From an uncultured Trichococcus sp. (GTDB lineage Bacteria > Bacillota > Bacilli > Lactobacillales > Aerococcaceae), in assembly GCF_963663645.1 (NCBI RefSeq), contig NZ_OY760503.1, positions 2,547,501-2,611,500 of the forward strand: a DNA stretch of 64,000 nt. Reading direction: 5' to 3'. Both the position numbers and the translations under genes were made by a program. Below are positions 27,899-38,369 of this stretch, piece by piece. The notes beneath the pieces are model-generated. The model saw only the letters and a program-made list of their open reading frames with translations. It did not search any database and had not been told where the DNA came from. The stretch's first letter is position 1. Every line of letters begins with the position of its first letter.

Positions 27899-28738
27899 TC
27901 AGAAGCCCCTGCTGGATCCGCCGCCTCCGGAAGAACCGCCACCTCCGAAGCCGCCCCCTCCGCCAAAGCCGCCGCCATATCCTCCACGATGATTGTTGCC
28001 GCGGTAACCGCCGCCACCACCGCTTAGCAGCAGCCACCACAACGGGTTCATTCCGCCGCCGCGCCCGCCACGCCCGCCTCTGCCTCGGCCACCGAAAAAA
28101 AAGGACAGCAGCAAAAGGATGAATAGGAATTGGACCAGTGAAGCGAAGAACGATGAATCGCCTTCGGAATATTGCGTTGTATCGACAGGATAACCGGAGA
28201 AAATCACTTCGTCATCGTATTGGTATTCCTCGTTGACGACAACAGCAGCCTCCGTAAAGATTTCTTTCAGTCCGCCATCGAAATCATTAGCCGAAAGATA
28301 ATCCAGATGATTGTCCAGGATTCTGCCGGTCCGGCTGTCCGTCAAGGCACCTTCCAGACCGTATCCGATTTCGAAGCGGATTTCCCTTTCCTCCAGAGCC
28401 AACAAAATCAGTACACCGTTATCAGCATCCGACTGGCCAATTCCCCACTTTTCGAACAGGTCGACAGAATACTCCTCGATTGTCTCCCCCTGCAGTGAAT
28501 CGACCACCGCCACAACAACTTGGGGCTTCTCTTCCGTCGATTCGTATTGCTCATTCACGCTCATGATGAATGTTTTCGTTTCTTCGGAGAGCGTGCCGCT
28601 TGGATCATAGACATAAAAATCGTTTGTCGGATCAGGCAACGCCTGCGCATGTTTGGATGGAGCGAACGCCATCGAAAAGAAGAACAACCCCAAAGCCATA
28701 AGCAGTTGCCATCGCGCCTTTTTCTTCATTTGAAACAA
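27899..28738 (-). CDS. TPM-domain membrane protein with glycine-rich tail (YgcG family)
   Basis: A 279-residue exported protein: signal peptide (about 1-33, ending near KHAQA), an extracytoplasmic TPM domain (about 40-185; DPSGTLSEETKTFI, LLALEEREIRFEIGYGLEGALTD), one transmembrane helix near residues 205-220, and a C-terminal Gly/Arg/Ser-rich tail of about 55 residues ending GGGSSRGF. This is the common bacterial TPM_phosphatase architecture. Its gene follows lemA by 19 bases; the two are very often paired, which suggests a joint envelope function not yet known. Confidence 0.88.
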   Translation of the reverse strand: MFQMKKKARWQLLMALGLFFFSMAFAPSKHAQALPDPTNDFYVYDPSGTLSEETKTFIMSVNEQYESTEEKPQVVVAVVDSLQGETIEEYSVDLFEKWGIGQSDADNGVLILLALEEREIRFEIGYGLEGALTDSRTGRILDNHLDYLSANDFDGGLKEIFTEAAVVVNEEYQYDDEVIFSGYPVDTTQYSEGDSSFFASLVQFLFILLLLSFFFGGRGRGGRGGRGGGMNPLWWLLLSGGGGGYRGNNHRGGYGGGFGGGGGFGGGGSSGGGGSSRGF

Positions 28739-28757
28739 AGCATCATCAGCCCCTCAA

Positions 28758-29336
28758 TTATTCATCATCTGTGTTCAGATCTACACTAGGAGCGGTCTCG
28801 GCGCCGCTTGCCGCTTCAAAATAAGATTTTTCGTCAAATCCGAAAAGTCCTGCCATGAGCGATCCCGGGAACCGCTTGACTTTGTTGTTGTATTGTTGAA
28901 CCGCTTCGTTGTAACGATCCCTTTCGACTGAAATCCTGTTTTCCGTGCCTGCCAACTCATCCATCAGAGCGGTCACTTGTTCGTTCGATTTCAGTTCCGG
29001 ATAGTTCTCTACAATCACCAACAAACGCGAGAGTGCCGATTCCATCTCGTTGCTGGCGGCAACCTGTTCTTCCGTCGTCTGGGCACTGCCGATTCTCGCA
29101 CGCGCATCAGCGATTGCACCGAAAACTTCCTGTTCCTGTTCCATGGCGCCTTTTACCGATTCCACCAAGTTGGGGATCAAGTCATAACGTCTTTGGAGTT
29201 TGCTTTCCACATTCGCCCATTGCACATCGACGTTGCTCTCCTCCGTAACCAATCCGTTATAGGAGCTGACCAACGGCACGCCCAACAGCAACACCGCAAT
29301 AAACACACCGATTAAGCCCTTCAACCAACCTTTCAT
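28758..29336 (-). CDS. lemA: LemA family protein
   Basis: A 192-residue protein with an N-terminal membrane helix (about 5-25) and a helical-bundle body bearing the LemA hallmarks ESNVDVQWANVESKLQRRYDLIPNLVESVKG, IADARARIG and FPGSLMAGLFGF. The ribosome site AAAGGAG is strong. It heads a two-gene unit with the TPM protein. In other bacteria LemA has been tied to envelope stress, but its molecular activity is unknown. Confidence 0.93.
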   Translation of the reverse strand: MKGWLKGLIGVFIAVLLLGVPLVSSYNGLVTEESNVDVQWANVESKLQRRYDLIPNLVESVKGAMEQEQEVFGAIADARARIGSAQTTEEQVAASNEMESALSRLLVIVENYPELKSNEQVTALMDELAGTENRISVERDRYNEAVQQYNNKVKRFPGSLMAGLFGFDEKSYFEAASGAETAPSVDLNTDDE

Positions 29337-29425
29337 CTTCCCATCTCCTTTATCCTTTCATTTTGTACCTGTCTGTTATTATGCCTGAACCTTGGAAAAA
29401 CCGCATCCATCCAAAGACGTATTTC

Positions 29426-30319
29426 TTACTGATTCAGTATGTCTTCCAACAATTGCGGATTGAATGTCTGTGCCTTCAGCATATCCAATTCGAATCGGTA
29501 AGGCGCCTTCTTGTTCTTTTTGTCCTCGCCCACGAACGGAGTTTCCAATATTTTCGGCAAATCCTGCAGTTGCGGATGGTGAACAATTTTGTTCAAGGTT
29601 TCGAAACCGATTGTGCCGAAACCGATATTCGCATGCCTGTCCTTGTGGGTCCCTCTTTCATTTTTCGAGTCGTTGACATGGATCATTTTCAAACGTTCCA
29701 GCCCGATGACGCGGTCAAATTCCTCCAAAACACCGTCGAAGTCCTCTTTGACATTATATCCTGCATCGTTCGTATGGCACGTATCCAACGTTACGGACAA
29801 CTTGTCGTTATGGACTACGCCATCCATGATGGCAGCCAATTCTTCAAATGTCCGGCCGATCTCCGTGCCCTTTCCGGCCATCGTTTCCAACGCAATCTGC
29901 GCAGTCTGATTACGCTCCAGCACTTCATTCAGGCCCTTGATAATCTGCTTGATGCCTATTTCAGGACCGGCGCCGACATGCGATCCCGGATGCAGCGTGA
30001 TTTGTCTTGCGCCAAGCGCTTGGGCCCGCATGATTTCATCGCGCAAAAATCCGATCGCGAATTCAAAATGGTCCGGTTTTGTGGTATTCGCCAAGTTGAT
30101 GATGTATGGGGCATGTACGACCAGTTCAACCAAACCGTGTTTCGCCATATAATCCATGCCTTCCGGAATATTCATCTCATCGACGTTTTTTCTCCGGGTA
30201 TTCTGCGGAGCGCCTGTGTAGATCATAAATACCGAAGAACCGTAAGAGGCTGCCTCTTCAGCTGACCCCAGCAACATTTTTTTGCCGCCCATAGAAACAT
30301 GAGAACCTATCTTTAACAT
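29426..30319 (-). CDS. nfo: Endonuclease IV (AP endonuclease)
   Basis: Zinc-dependent apurinic/apyrimidinic endonuclease of base-excision repair. The 297 residues form a TIM barrel starting [11 protein letters not shown]. Metal-ligand blocks are visible: [32 protein letters not shown] and [25 protein letters not shown]. All ligand motifs are present. The start has AGGGTGA upstream. It sits alone between the aspS terminator and lemA. Confidence 0.97.
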   Translation of the reverse strand: MLKIGSHVSMGGKKMLLGSAEEAASYGSSVFMIYTGAPQNTRRKNVDEMNIPEGMDYMAKHGLVELVVHAPYIINLANTTKPDHFEFAIGFLRDEIMRAQALGARQITLHPGSHVGAGPEIGIKQIIKGLNEVLERNQTAQIALETMAGKGTEIGRTFEELAAIMDGVVHNDKLSVTLDTCHTNDAGYNVKEDFDGVLEEFDRVIGLERLKMIHVNDSKNERGTHKDRHANIGFGTIGFETLNKIVHHPQLQDLPKILETPFVGEDKKNKKAPYRFELDMLKAQTFNPQLLEDILNQ

Positions 30320-30386
30320 ATCTTCACCCTTTTATTGTGTATTATCCTAAAAAGCAGTTTCGCCTTCAGTAAAGACTGAGACGAAA

Positions 30387-30426
30387 AAACAAGCCTTACG
30401 ATACGATTATTGTATCATAAGGCCTG
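30387..30426 (-). terminator. Terminator of hisS-aspS
   Basis: On the minus strand a long stem AGGCCTTATGATACAAT/GTATCGTAAGGCTT, centred near 30405, is followed by TGTTTTTT. Confidence 0.88.
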
Positions 30427-30463
30427 TTTCCCTTACCATCAGATGCTCTTTTTAGTGCAATTG

Positions 30464-32230
30464 TCAGTCCAATGAAGCGATTCTCAAGCTCAACTCTTTC
30501 AATTGAGCTGCGCTTACTTCGCTTGGTGCGTTGGTCATCGGGTCGAAAGCTTTCCCGTTTTTAGGGAACGCAATCACTTCACGAATATTCGATTCGCCAG
30601 CCAACAACATGACCAGACGATCCAACCCTAAAGCGATGCCGCCATGCGGTGGGAAGCCGTAGTCGAAAGCATCCAGCAAGAAACCGAACTCCTCTTCGGC
30701 ATCTTCTTTACTGAAGCCAAGCGCCGCAAACATCTGCTCCTGTACTTCTCTTGTGTAGATACGCAATGATCCGCCGCCGATTTCATAGCCGTTCAGGACG
30801 ATATCATAGGCTTGGGCATAAACTTCTTCCGGATGATCGACTAATTTGGAAAGATCCTCATCATTTGGACGAGTGAACGGATGATGCATAGCCGTATAGC
30901 GTTTTGCATCCGCATCGTACTCAAGCAATGGCCAATCCACAACCCAAACGAAAGCAAACTGGGATTTGTCGATCAGATCCAGGTCGCGGCCGAACTTCAG
31001 ACGCAACTCCCCTAAAGCTTGATAGACGATCTCTTTTTTGTCAGCAACAAACACGAGCAAATCGCCAGGCTCCGCATCCATCAATCTGATCAATTCTTCG
31101 CTGTCTTCCGTGAAGAATTTCGCCACAGCACCTTTCAGTCCATCCTCTTCGACTTTCATCCATGCCATGCCTTTTGCGCCGTATTGCTTGGCGTATTCGA
31201 TCAGATTATCCATGTCTTTGCGCGAATAGGCATCGGCTTTGCCTTTGACGTTCAATCCTCGGACTTGTCCGCCGTTTTCGCTTGTCGCTTTGAATACGTT
31301 GAATGAAGAAGTTTTCGCAAATTCATTCATGTCGATCAGTTCCAAAGCGAAACGGGTATCCGGTTTATCGCTGCCGAAGCGGTTCATCGCTTCATCGTAG
31401 GAGATGCGAGGGAATGGAGCCGGAATGTCTTTGCCCAAAACGTCCTTCATGACTTTCTGAAGCATAGTTTCGGTGATTTCCTGAATCTCCTCCGCGGACA
31501 GGAAACTGGTTTCGATATCCACTTGCGTAAATTCAGGCTGTCTGTCCCCGCGCAGATCCTCATCGCGGAAGCAGCGCACGATCTGGTAATAACGGTCAAA
31601 GCCAGCTCCCATCAGCATCTGTTTGAACAGTTGCGGCGATTGCGGCAGTGCGTAAAATTCGCCTTGGTGGACGCGGGATGGAACGATATAGTCACGCGCA
31701 CCTTCCGGGGTCGATTTCGTCAAATAAGGTGTTTCGATGTCCATGAAATTCAAGTCATCCAAATAGTTGCGGACAGTGCGCGTCGTTTGGTGGCGGATTT
31801 TCATGTTGTTCATCATTTTGTCTCTTCTCAAATCGATGTAGCGGTATTTCATGCGCAATTCATCGGATACGTTCAGATCGCCTTCGATATAGAACGGCGG
31901 CGTTTTGGCTTTTGCCAAAATCTCTACGGATTCCGCTTCGATTTCGATTGTGCCTGTGCCGATATTCGGGTTGATCTGGTTTGCTTCACGCAGGACCACT
32001 TTACCTTTGACCTGAAGGACATATTCCCCACGGATCGTTTCCGCAATGCGGAAGGCTTCTTCGCTGAATTCTGTATTGAAAACGACTTGGACGATGCCTT
32101 CGCGGTCACGCAGGTGGATAAAGATCAATCCGCCTAAGTCTCTTCTTTTGTTAACCCAACCGTTGGCGACGACAGTCTGTCCAACGGTTGCTTCCGTCAA
32201 TAATCCGCAATACTCTGTTCTTCTTTCCAT
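30464..32230 (-). CDS. aspS: Aspartyl-tRNA synthetase
   Basis: Class II synthetase charging tRNA-Asp. The 588 residues comprise an N-terminal anticodon-binding OB fold (1-110, with [20 protein letters not shown]), motif 2 [18 protein letters not shown], the bacterial GAD insertion (about 290-420) and motif 3 [18 protein letters not shown] 32230 lies nine bases after GAGG. Whether it is discriminating or also charges tRNA-Asn cannot be told here, since gatCAB genes are not in view. It follows hisS by 24 bases under T-box control. Confidence 0.97.
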   Translation of the reverse strand: MERRTEYCGLLTEATVGQTVVANGWVNKRRDLGGLIFIHLRDREGIVQVVFNTEFSEEAFRIAETIRGEYVLQVKGKVVLREANQINPNIGTGTIEIEAESVEILAKAKTPPFYIEGDLNVSDELRMKYRYIDLRRDKMMNNMKIRHQTTRTVRNYLDDLNFMDIETPYLTKSTPEGARDYIVPSRVHQGEFYALPQSPQLFKQMLMGAGFDRYYQIVRCFRDEDLRGDRQPEFTQVDIETSFLSAEEIQEITETMLQKVMKDVLGKDIPAPFPRISYDEAMNRFGSDKPDTRFALELIDMNEFAKTSSFNVFKATSENGGQVRGLNVKGKADAYSRKDMDNLIEYAKQYGAKGMAWMKVEEDGLKGAVAKFFTEDSEELIRLMDAEPGDLLVFVADKKEIVYQALGELRLKFGRDLDLIDKSQFAFVWVVDWPLLEYDADAKRYTAMHHPFTRPNDEDLSKLVDHPEEVYAQAYDIVLNGYEIGGGSLRIYTREVQEQMFAALGFSKEDAEEEFGFLLDAFDYGFPPHGGIALGLDRLVMLLAGESNIREVIAFPKNGKAFDPMTNAPSEVSAAQLKELSLRIASLD

Positions 32231-32254
32231 TTTCACTACCCTCTTCTGTATGTT

Positions 32255-33577
32255 CTAGTCTTCTTTTCCGAAAAATTCATTGAAAGCTGTCATATCAGCT
32301 GTCTGTTTTTTGTAGACCTTATCAAAATCAGCATAAATTTCAGCCAACGATAAAGTCTGTTCTTTGCCGGTCGACATCACTTTGAACTGCACTTTTTTGT
32401 TCTGCAATTCGTCTTCGCCGATGGTCAGCACTACTTTGGCTCCATTTTTCGTGGCGGTTTTGAATTGCGCTTTGGCTTTGCGGTCATGGAAATCACGATC
32501 CGCCGAATAGCCTGCTTGGCGCGCATTTTGGACCAACTTCAAGGTTTCGATGTTCGTAGCTTCTCCCAAGCCGACCACATAGACATCCAACTCGGATAGT
32601 TTCGGTACATCGACTTGTTGATCTTTGATCAATAGGATCAGCCTTTCCAAGCCCATCCCGAAGCCAAACCCAGGAACTTCCGGTCCACCGATTTCCTGGA
32701 CCAATCCGTCATAACGACCGCCGCCGCAGATGGTCGTTTCCGCCCCGAAGACTGCCGATGAGGTCATGATTTCAAAGATGGTATCCTGATAATAATCGAG
32801 ACCGCGGACCATGTTGCTGTTGATTGTAAAGGGAATTTCCAATGCCTGAAGCATTTCCTGAACCGATTCAAAGTGTTTCTTCGAATCTTCCGACAGGAAC
32901 TCCAAGATGCTCGGTGCTTGGGCAACAATCTCCTTGTCGCGCTTGTCTTTGCTGTCCAATACGCGCAACGGATTCTTATGCAGGCGGGTCTGCGAATCTT
33001 TGCTCAGTTCATCATGGAAAGGTTCCAAGTAGGCGATAAGCGCTTCGCGGTATCTGATCCGGTCTTCTGTCTTACCCAACGAATTGATGACCAATTTCAG
33101 ATCGCTCAATTCCAGTTCTTTCAGTATGTCCCATGCCAATGCCATCGTTTCGACATCGGTCGCCGGATTGATGCTCCCGAAAACTTCGACACCCAGCTGG
33201 TGGAATTGACGCATTCTTCCGCCCTGTGGCCTCTCGTAGCGGAACATCGGGCTGATGTAATAGACTTTCAATGGTTTCGGGTGTTCAGGACCGAACAGTT
33301 TGTTTTCGACGTAGGCCCGAACCACCGGAGCCGTCCCTTCCGGTTTCAATGCGATATGGCGTTCGCCTTTGTCGTAGAAGTCATACATTTCCTTTGATAC
33401 GATATCACTCGTATCGCCTACCCCTCTGGAGAACAGTTCATAACTTTCGAACATCGGGGTGCGGATTTCTGAAAATTGATAGTCATGCAGTAAGATCCTG
33501 GCGGTTTCTTCCACGTATTGCCATATTTCTGCTTCCCGCAAAAATATGTCGGCAGTCCCTTTTGGTTTTTGTATCAT
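32255..33577 (-). CDS. hisS: Histidyl-tRNA synthetase
   Basis: Class II synthetase charging tRNA-His. The 440 residues include motif 1 ([26 protein letters not shown]), motif 2 ([25 protein letters not shown]), the His-binding loop [11 protein letters not shown] and motif 3 ([14 protein letters not shown]), with a C-terminal anticodon domain. ATG 33577 lies eight bases after AAGGAG. First gene of the hisS-aspS operon. Confidence 0.98.
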   Translation of the reverse strand: MIQKPKGTADIFLREAEIWQYVEETARILLHDYQFSEIRTPMFESYELFSRGVGDTSDIVSKEMYDFYDKGERHIALKPEGTAPVVRAYVENKLFGPEHPKPLKVYYISPMFRYERPQGGRMRQFHQLGVEVFGSINPATDVETMALAWDILKELELSDLKLVINSLGKTEDRIRYREALIAYLEPFHDELSKDSQTRLHKNPLRVLDSKDKRDKEIVAQAPSILEFLSEDSKKHFESVQEMLQALEIPFTINSNMVRGLDYYQDTIFEIMTSSAVFGAETTICGGGRYDGLVQEIGGPEVPGFGFGMGLERLILLIKDQQVDVPKLSELDVYVVGLGEATNIETLKLVQNARQAGYSADRDFHDRKAKAQFKTATKNGAKVVLTIGEDELQNKKVQFKVMSTGKEQTLSLAEIYADFDKVYKKQTADMTAFNEFFGKED

Positions 33578-33624
33578 TTTTATCACTCCTTAAGCTTCAT
33601 ACTGTCTTCTGTCTGAAAAAAAGC

Positions 33625-33858
33625 AAAAAAATAGCCCTCTTTCCATCATGGAAAAGGACGATTAGTCAGACGTGGTGCCACCTTTATTCGAAAGCGTAGC
33701 TTTCCTTTAACGAGTAACGTTCGTGGCGTAATAGCTTTTCACTATTAATCCTCCAACCTGTCTTTCGAATAAACGTTTGGGAGTGCTCTCAGCCGCGGCA
33801 ATCCTCTCTGAATCAAACCAATCTATTCTACTTCGATCTTCACTGGACATTTATAATT
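33625..33858 (-). promoter_or_regulatory. T-box riboswitch upstream of hisS-aspS
   Basis: The minus strand holds the T-box core AGGTGGCACCACG (33683-33671) and, about 20 bases later, a terminator stem TCCTTTTCCAT/ATGGAAAGAGGG followed by a T-run (33660-33625). The leader from the promoter is about 230 bases. A CAC triplet lies in a position compatible with a His specifier, but I could not fold Stem I by eye with certainty. This fills most of the gap between hisS and the amidase gene. Confidence 0.9.
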
Positions 33859-33864
33859 TCCTTA

Positions 33865-33893
33865 ACGATACAAGATAAGCGCTGAATTGTCAA
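33865..33893 (-). promoter_or_regulatory. hisS-aspS promoter
   Basis: On the minus strand: consensus -35 TTGACA (33893-33888), 17-base spacer, -10 TATCGT (33870-33865). Confidence 0.75.
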
Positions 33894-33938
33894 TACTGTT
33901 TTCATCAAACTTTCACTTTCACAATTTCTGAAAAGGCT

Positions 33939-33968
33939 TTGCATTGGATAGCGTATCTTTGCTATAAT
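33939..33968 (+). promoter_or_regulatory. Promoter of the SH3b amidase gene
   Basis: -35 TTGCAT (33939-33944), 18-base spacer, extended -10 TGCTATAAT with TATAAT at 33963-33968. Divergent from the hisS promoter. Confidence 0.75.
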
Positions 33969-34030
33969 GATAGAAGAATTGAACAATTTTTGTAAATTTT
34001 ATGCATTCCAAACCAGAAAGGAGACACTCA

Positions 34031-35347
34031 GTGAAGACTATCGCAAAAAATAGACATCTGTTCTTCTTGACGCTTGTTTTGCTATTTGTCGGATTGGGCT
34101 CCTTCGGTACGGTAGCATTAGCAAACTATACTACGGTCAGCATCTCCGCCAGCATTGTAAATGTCCGGTCCGGTCCAGGCTTATCCTACGACATCATGAC
34201 GCAAATTCAAGGCGGGTCCTCTGTCAATGTTTTGGCCGAAAAGAACGAATGGTATAAAGTCAGGCTTTCGGATGGAAGAATCGGTTGGGTTGCCAGCTGG
34301 CTGATCAACAACACCGAAATCGCGGCAACATCCGAATTGCTGGCAACGGTCCTGGTACCCGTCGCCAACGTCCGGCAAGAGAACAACGAAACATCTGAAG
34401 TCGTCGGAACGGCCAGTGAAGGCGAAAAATTCGCCCTATTATACGAAGAGAACGGCTGGAGCCAAATCCAGTACAACAATAAAGTCGCTTGGATTTTATC
34501 TGAGCTGATCGAAATTTCACCAGGCAGCATCCAATTGGCGCCGGAAACAGTCGATACCACAGCGGTTGTTGTTGACGATGCGAATCCAAAGGTCATCATC
34601 ACAATGGATGGCGTAAATGTCCGCAGCGGTCCTTCGACTGGCAGCGAAATCCTGTTCATTGCCGAAAAAGACGAAGAGTACGAACTGATCGGCGAATCCG
34701 GTGATTTCTATAAGATCCTTTATGAAGGGAACCAGGAAGGCTATGTCGCCTCCTGGTTGGTGGAAACATCCGAGTCGCTCAATGCGCAGGTCACTGCTTC
34801 CTCCACCACGACTCTCGCCGAAGCGACCATCGTGATCGATCCGGGCCACGGAGGAGAAGATCCAGGTGCGGAAGGTACTTACATTTACGAGAAGGAAGTC
34901 ACACTCAAAACCGCTCAAGCGGTGGCGGAAAAATTGCGCAGTGCCGGAGCCAACGTCATATTGACGCGCACCTCCGATATCTATGTAACCTTGGAAAATC
35001 GGGCCGAAATGAGTAATGTCAACAATGCCGATCTGTTCATCAGCCTACATTACGACTCCACCGCAAGCGGCACTTCCGCTACCGGCTTCACGACTTATTA
35101 CTACGCGGATAAGGATATTCCGTTGGCAAATCTCGTTGATGATCACCTGGCTGACAATTTGCCGTTGCAGGACAATGGTTCCAAATTCGGCGACTTCTTG
35201 GTCACACGCGAAAACGATCAGCCTGCCTTATTGTTGGAGCTTGGGTACATGAACAATGACTCGGATGTCAAGACTTTCAACTCCGATTACTACCGCTCGT
35301 TGGTCGCCGAAAGCATCTACCAAGCTTTGACCGAATATTTCCAATAA
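34031..35347 (+). CDS. N-acetylmuramoyl-L-alanine amidase with three SH3b domains
   Basis: Secreted wall hydrolase of 438 residues that cleaves the MurNAc-L-Ala bond. Signal peptide: basic start, hydrophobic core and likely cut after ...TVALA (about residue 32). Three SH3b repeats follow (VNVRSGPGLSYD, VANVRQENNETSE, VNVRSGPSTGSE), expected to bind peptidoglycan. The C-terminal Amidase_3 domain has zinc ligands in VIDPGHGG, EKEVTLKTA and SLHYDS, and the catalytic Glu in LLLELGYMNN. GTG 34031 has AGGAG seven bases upstream. Convergent with dtd. Confidence 0.95.
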   Translation: MKTIAKNRHLFFLTLVLLFVGLGSFGTVALANYTTVSISASIVNVRSGPGLSYDIMTQIQGGSSVNVLAEKNEWYKVRLSDGRIGWVASWLINNTEIAATSELLATVLVPVANVRQENNETSEVVGTASEGEKFALLYEENGWSQIQYNNKVAWILSELIEISPGSIQLAPETVDTTAVVVDDANPKVIITMDGVNVRSGPSTGSEILFIAEKDEEYELIGESGDFYKILYEGNQEGYVASWLVETSESLNAQVTASSTTTLAEATIVIDPGHGGEDPGAEGTYIYEKEVTLKTAQAVAEKLRSAGANVILTRTSDIYVTLENRAEMSNVNNADLFISLHYDSTASGTSATGFTTYYYADKDIPLANLVDDHLADNLPLQDNGSKFGDFLVTRENDQPALLLELGYMNNDSDVKTFNSDYYRSLVAESIYQALTEYFQ

Positions 35348-35367
35348 GAAAAGAGAAGCAGAATAAA

Positions 35368-35417
35368 AACAGAGTCGGCAGATTGAACCTCGAATGGTTC
35401 AATCTGCCGACTCTGTT
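35368..35417. terminator. Bidirectional terminator between the amidase gene and dtd
   Basis: Two perfectly complementary 22-base arms (35368-35389 and 35396-35417) around loop TCGAAT. The dtd stop codon (35418-35416) lies in the base of the stem, so the dtd reading frame ends inside the hairpin. Confidence 0.92.
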
Positions 35418-35862
35418 ATTTGTTTTTGGAATCGATGAGGATGGTTACAGGACCATCGTTGATCAGACTAACAGCCATGTGCGCACCGAACTTACCCGAT
35501 GCCACAGGAAAACCTTCCGCTCTTAGCAGCTCATTGAACGCTTGATAGAGCGTCTCCCCCGTTTCCGGAGGGGCCGCATTGGTGAAGCTTGGGCGATTGC
35601 CTTTTTTGGTTTCAGCGAACAAGGTGAACTGGGATACCGAAAGGATGGCTCCATCCACATCCTTCAAGGCGCGGTTCATTTTGCCCTCTTCATCTTCGAA
35701 AACCCTGAGCTTCGAAATTTTACGGGCAAGGTAGTGCACATCTTCTTGAGTGTCGTCCTTGCCGATACCGACCAAAAGCATGAAGCCCTCACCTATTTCC
35801 CCGATGATTTCCCCATCAACCGCGACGGAGGCTTCCGTCACTTTCTGTACAACAACACGCAT
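35416..35862 (-). CDS. dtd: D-aminoacyl-tRNA deacylase
   Basis: Removes D-amino acids (and Gly from tRNA-Ala) from charged tRNAs. The 148-residue protein begins [15 protein letters not shown] and contains the invariant [17 protein letters not shown] block and the late [11 protein letters not shown] segment with the Gly-cisPro-like NxGP motif. ATG 35862 has GAGGG upstream. It follows rel by 22 bases, the conserved rel-dtd arrangement of Firmicutes. Confidence 0.96.
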   Translation of the reverse strand: MRVVVQKVTEASVAVDGEIIGEIGEGFMLLVGIGKDDTQEDVHYLARKISKLRVFEDEEGKMNRALKDVDGAILSVSQFTLFAETKKGNRPSFTNAAPPETGETLYQAFNELLRAEGFPVASGKFGAHMAVSLINDGPVTILIDSKNK

Positions 35863-35884
35863 ATACGCCCTCGATTCATTTTTA

Positions 35885-38094
35885 TTAGGATGTGACCCTT
35901 CTGACTGTGTAGACATCCGGGATATTTTTGATCTTATCGACGATTTTGTCCAGTTGGCTCAAATTTTGTATCCCGATCTTCACCGTAATGACCGCAATTT
36001 TATTGCTGTCGACTTTCCCGTTGACGCTGCTGAGATTTTTTGTCATCGTGTTCACCACATGCAGAATTTCGTTCAACAGACCGGAGCGATTGTAGCCCTC
36101 GACCGTCAATTCGGTTTCGTAATCGATATTGGACAATCCGGTGTCTTCCCATTCGACATCGATCAACCGGTCGCCGTGCTCTCCGGATACCTGCACATTC
36201 GGGCAATCTTTCCGATGGACCGAAATGCCGCGCCCTTTTGTGATGTAGCCGACAATTTCATCCCCCGGGACCGGATTGCAGCAGTGGCTGATGCGGATCA
36301 GCAGATTATCCACCCCTTGGATGACTACGCCGCCTTCATGACGGATCTTCATTTTAGGATTATCTTTTTTTGTTTTTTGCTCAATCGTATCCAGCTGTTG
36401 TTCCACTTTGTGTTTATCCCGCTCACGGCGAGCTTTCTCGGTCAAACGGTTGGAAACGATGAAGGCAGACAGTTCACCGAAGCCGATGGCGGCATAGAGG
36501 TCATCCTCCGAATTGACATTGAAGCGATTCAACAAATCTTTGATCCCCTGTTTCGTCAGGAACTCCTTCGGCGAGAATTCCATTTCCATCAATTGCTTTT
36601 CCAGCATATCCCGGCCTTTGATCACATGTTCATCGCGGTCCTGCAGCTTGAAGTAGCGTTTGATTTTGTTTTTTGCCTTGCTGGTGGAAACCAAGTTGAC
36701 CCAGTCCCTGCTTGGACCGAATGAGTTCGGGGATGTCATCACTTCGATGATATCGCCATTCTGCAGCTTGTAATTCAAAGGGACGATCTTTCCGTTGACT
36801 TTCGCACCGATGGTTTTGTGTCCGATTTCGGTATGGATGTTATAGGCGAAATCCAAAGGACCGGCACCCGATGGCAATTCGACGACATCGCCTTTCGGAG
36901 TGAAGACATACACTTTGTCCTTGAAAATATCCTCTTTGACGCTTTCGACGAACTCGCTGGCGTTCTTGGAGTCATCCTGCAGATCGATCAGATCGCGGAA
37001 CCAATCAATCTGATGGGGCATTTTATCGGGATCGATTTTTTTGGTGATGCCCTCCTTGTATGCCCAATGAGCCGCAACCCCATACTCCGCGACTTGGTGC
37101 ATTTCGATTGTCCGAATCTGGATTTCGACAGGCGTTCCCTGCGTCCCGATGACGGTCGTATGCAGCGACTGATACATATTCGCCTTGGCATGGCGATATA
37201 GTCTTTGAATCGGCCCGGCATCGGTTTCCATTTCGTATGGATGGCACCCAAAACGGCATAGCAGTCTTTGATGGAATGGACGATGACGCGGATAGCCAAC
37301 AAATCATAGATTTCCGTGAACTGTTTCTTTTGATCCTTCATTTTCCGGTAGATGGAGTTGATGTGCTTCGGCCTGCCATAGATGTCGGCCTCAATCTCCA
37401 ATTCATCGATCGACTCTTTGATTTTATTGATCGTATCTTTTATGTACAGTTCCCGTTCATCGCGTTTGCTGTTCATCAAATGAACAATCCGGTAATATTG
37501 CTGCGGATTCAGATACCTGAGCGACGTATCCTCCAGTTCCCATTTGATCCGGTTCATCCCTAAGCGGTGGGCTAAGGGTGCATATATCTCCAACGTTTCA
37601 TTGGAGATGGTCCGCTGTTTTTCCGGCTTATGGTACTTCAGTGTGCGCATATTGTGCAATCTGTCCGCCAATTTCACCATGATGATCCGCAGATCCTTCG
37701 CCATGGCCATCAGCATCTTGCGGTGGTTTTCGGCCTGTTGCTCTTCATGCGACTTGTATTCGATTTTCCCCAACTTGGTGACGCCATCGACCAGGATGGC
37801 TACGGTTTTGGAGAATTCCCGTTCGATATCCTCCAAGGTATATTCGGTATCTTCCACAACATCATGCAAAAATCCGGTTGCGATCGTTTCTGGATCCAAT
37901 TTCAAATCTGCCAATATCGCTGCGACTTGGGTCGGATGAACGAAGTACTCCTCGCCGGACTTGCGCATCTGTCCGCTGTGAGCCTCCCTGGCAAAATCAC
38001 ACGCTTTTTGGACAAATGCCACATGGGTTTCGTTCATATATTCCGCGCATAGCTGCACAACCTCTTCAGGCGAATAGGTTTTGATTTTCGGCAT
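35885..38094 (-). pseudogene. rel: Frameshifted bifunctional (p)ppGpp synthetase/hydrolase (Rel/RSH)
   Basis: Two overlapping frames together encode a full-length long RSH protein. The first (38094-36988, ATG after AGGAG) holds the HD hydrolase domain ([29 protein letters not shown]) and the first half of the synthetase domain as far as [10 protein letters not shown]. The second continues [21 protein letters not shown], then TGS (FTPKGDVVELPSGAGPLDFAY), helical/zinc-finger and ACT domains. The shift is a missing A in the CCA-AAG codon pair, near 37184-37188. As written, the translated product is 368 residues: hydrolase intact, synthetase lacking the G-loop and catalytic Glu. This is either a real loss of stringent-response synthesis or a homopolymer sequencing error; the rest is well conserved. 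Confidence 0.9.
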
Positions 38095-38139
38095 ATTGTC
38101 ACTCCTGACTCTTAAGATTATGTATTTACTTACTGCGAT

Positions 38140-38157
38140 TCCGTCCGCAGACGGAAC
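38140..38157 (-). promoter_or_regulatory. Small hairpin in the rel leader
   Basis: TTCCGTC and GACGGAA flank a four-base loop, a perfect seven-base stem 46 bases upstream of the rel start. No T-run follows. A TATAAT box (minus strand, 38216-38211) further upstream may be the rel -10, but I see no good -35. Confidence 0.35.
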
Positions 38158-38279
38158 AGTTGCTGAATATATCCTATTCTGCAAACAAAAAAGTGAATAT
38201 ATTTCCCTTTATTATACTTTAAATCGGAACGATGCGCCATCAACAATTATCCTCCGTCTGCAACCTCAAAGCAGCAAAA

Positions 38280-38323
38280 AAACCTTGAAGGTCAGCTTCG
38301 TAAAAAGAAGTCCTTCAAGGTTT
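38280..38323 (-). terminator. Terminator of the DUF3013-prmA-rsmE-deoC operon
   Basis: On the minus strand AAACCTTGAAGG (38323-38312) and CCTTCAAGGTTT (38291-38280) form a 12-base perfect stem with a T-run continuing after it, 47 bases past deoC. Confidence 0.85.
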
Positions 38324-38369
38324 CTTGGATCATTCAATTATCCGGATGCATACGGAGCATCCCTTGCGT

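Noticed and set aside
27899-28075. The C-rich/G-rich repeats at the 3' end of the TPM gene as a DNA repeat array or CRISPR-like element
   Set aside because: They encode the glycine-rich tail in frame and have no constant repeat unit or spacers.
35750-36724. A 324-residue plus-strand open frame opposite dtd and rel
   Set aside because: Shadow of the rel coding strand; no recognisable domain and no ribosome site.
36988-37231. Programmed ribosomal frameshifting in rel
   Set aside because: The bases at the junction (GCCAAGG) are not a canonical slippery heptamer, and I see no downstream pseudoknot or stimulatory site. Rel proteins are not known to use recoding, so an indel is the simpler explanation.
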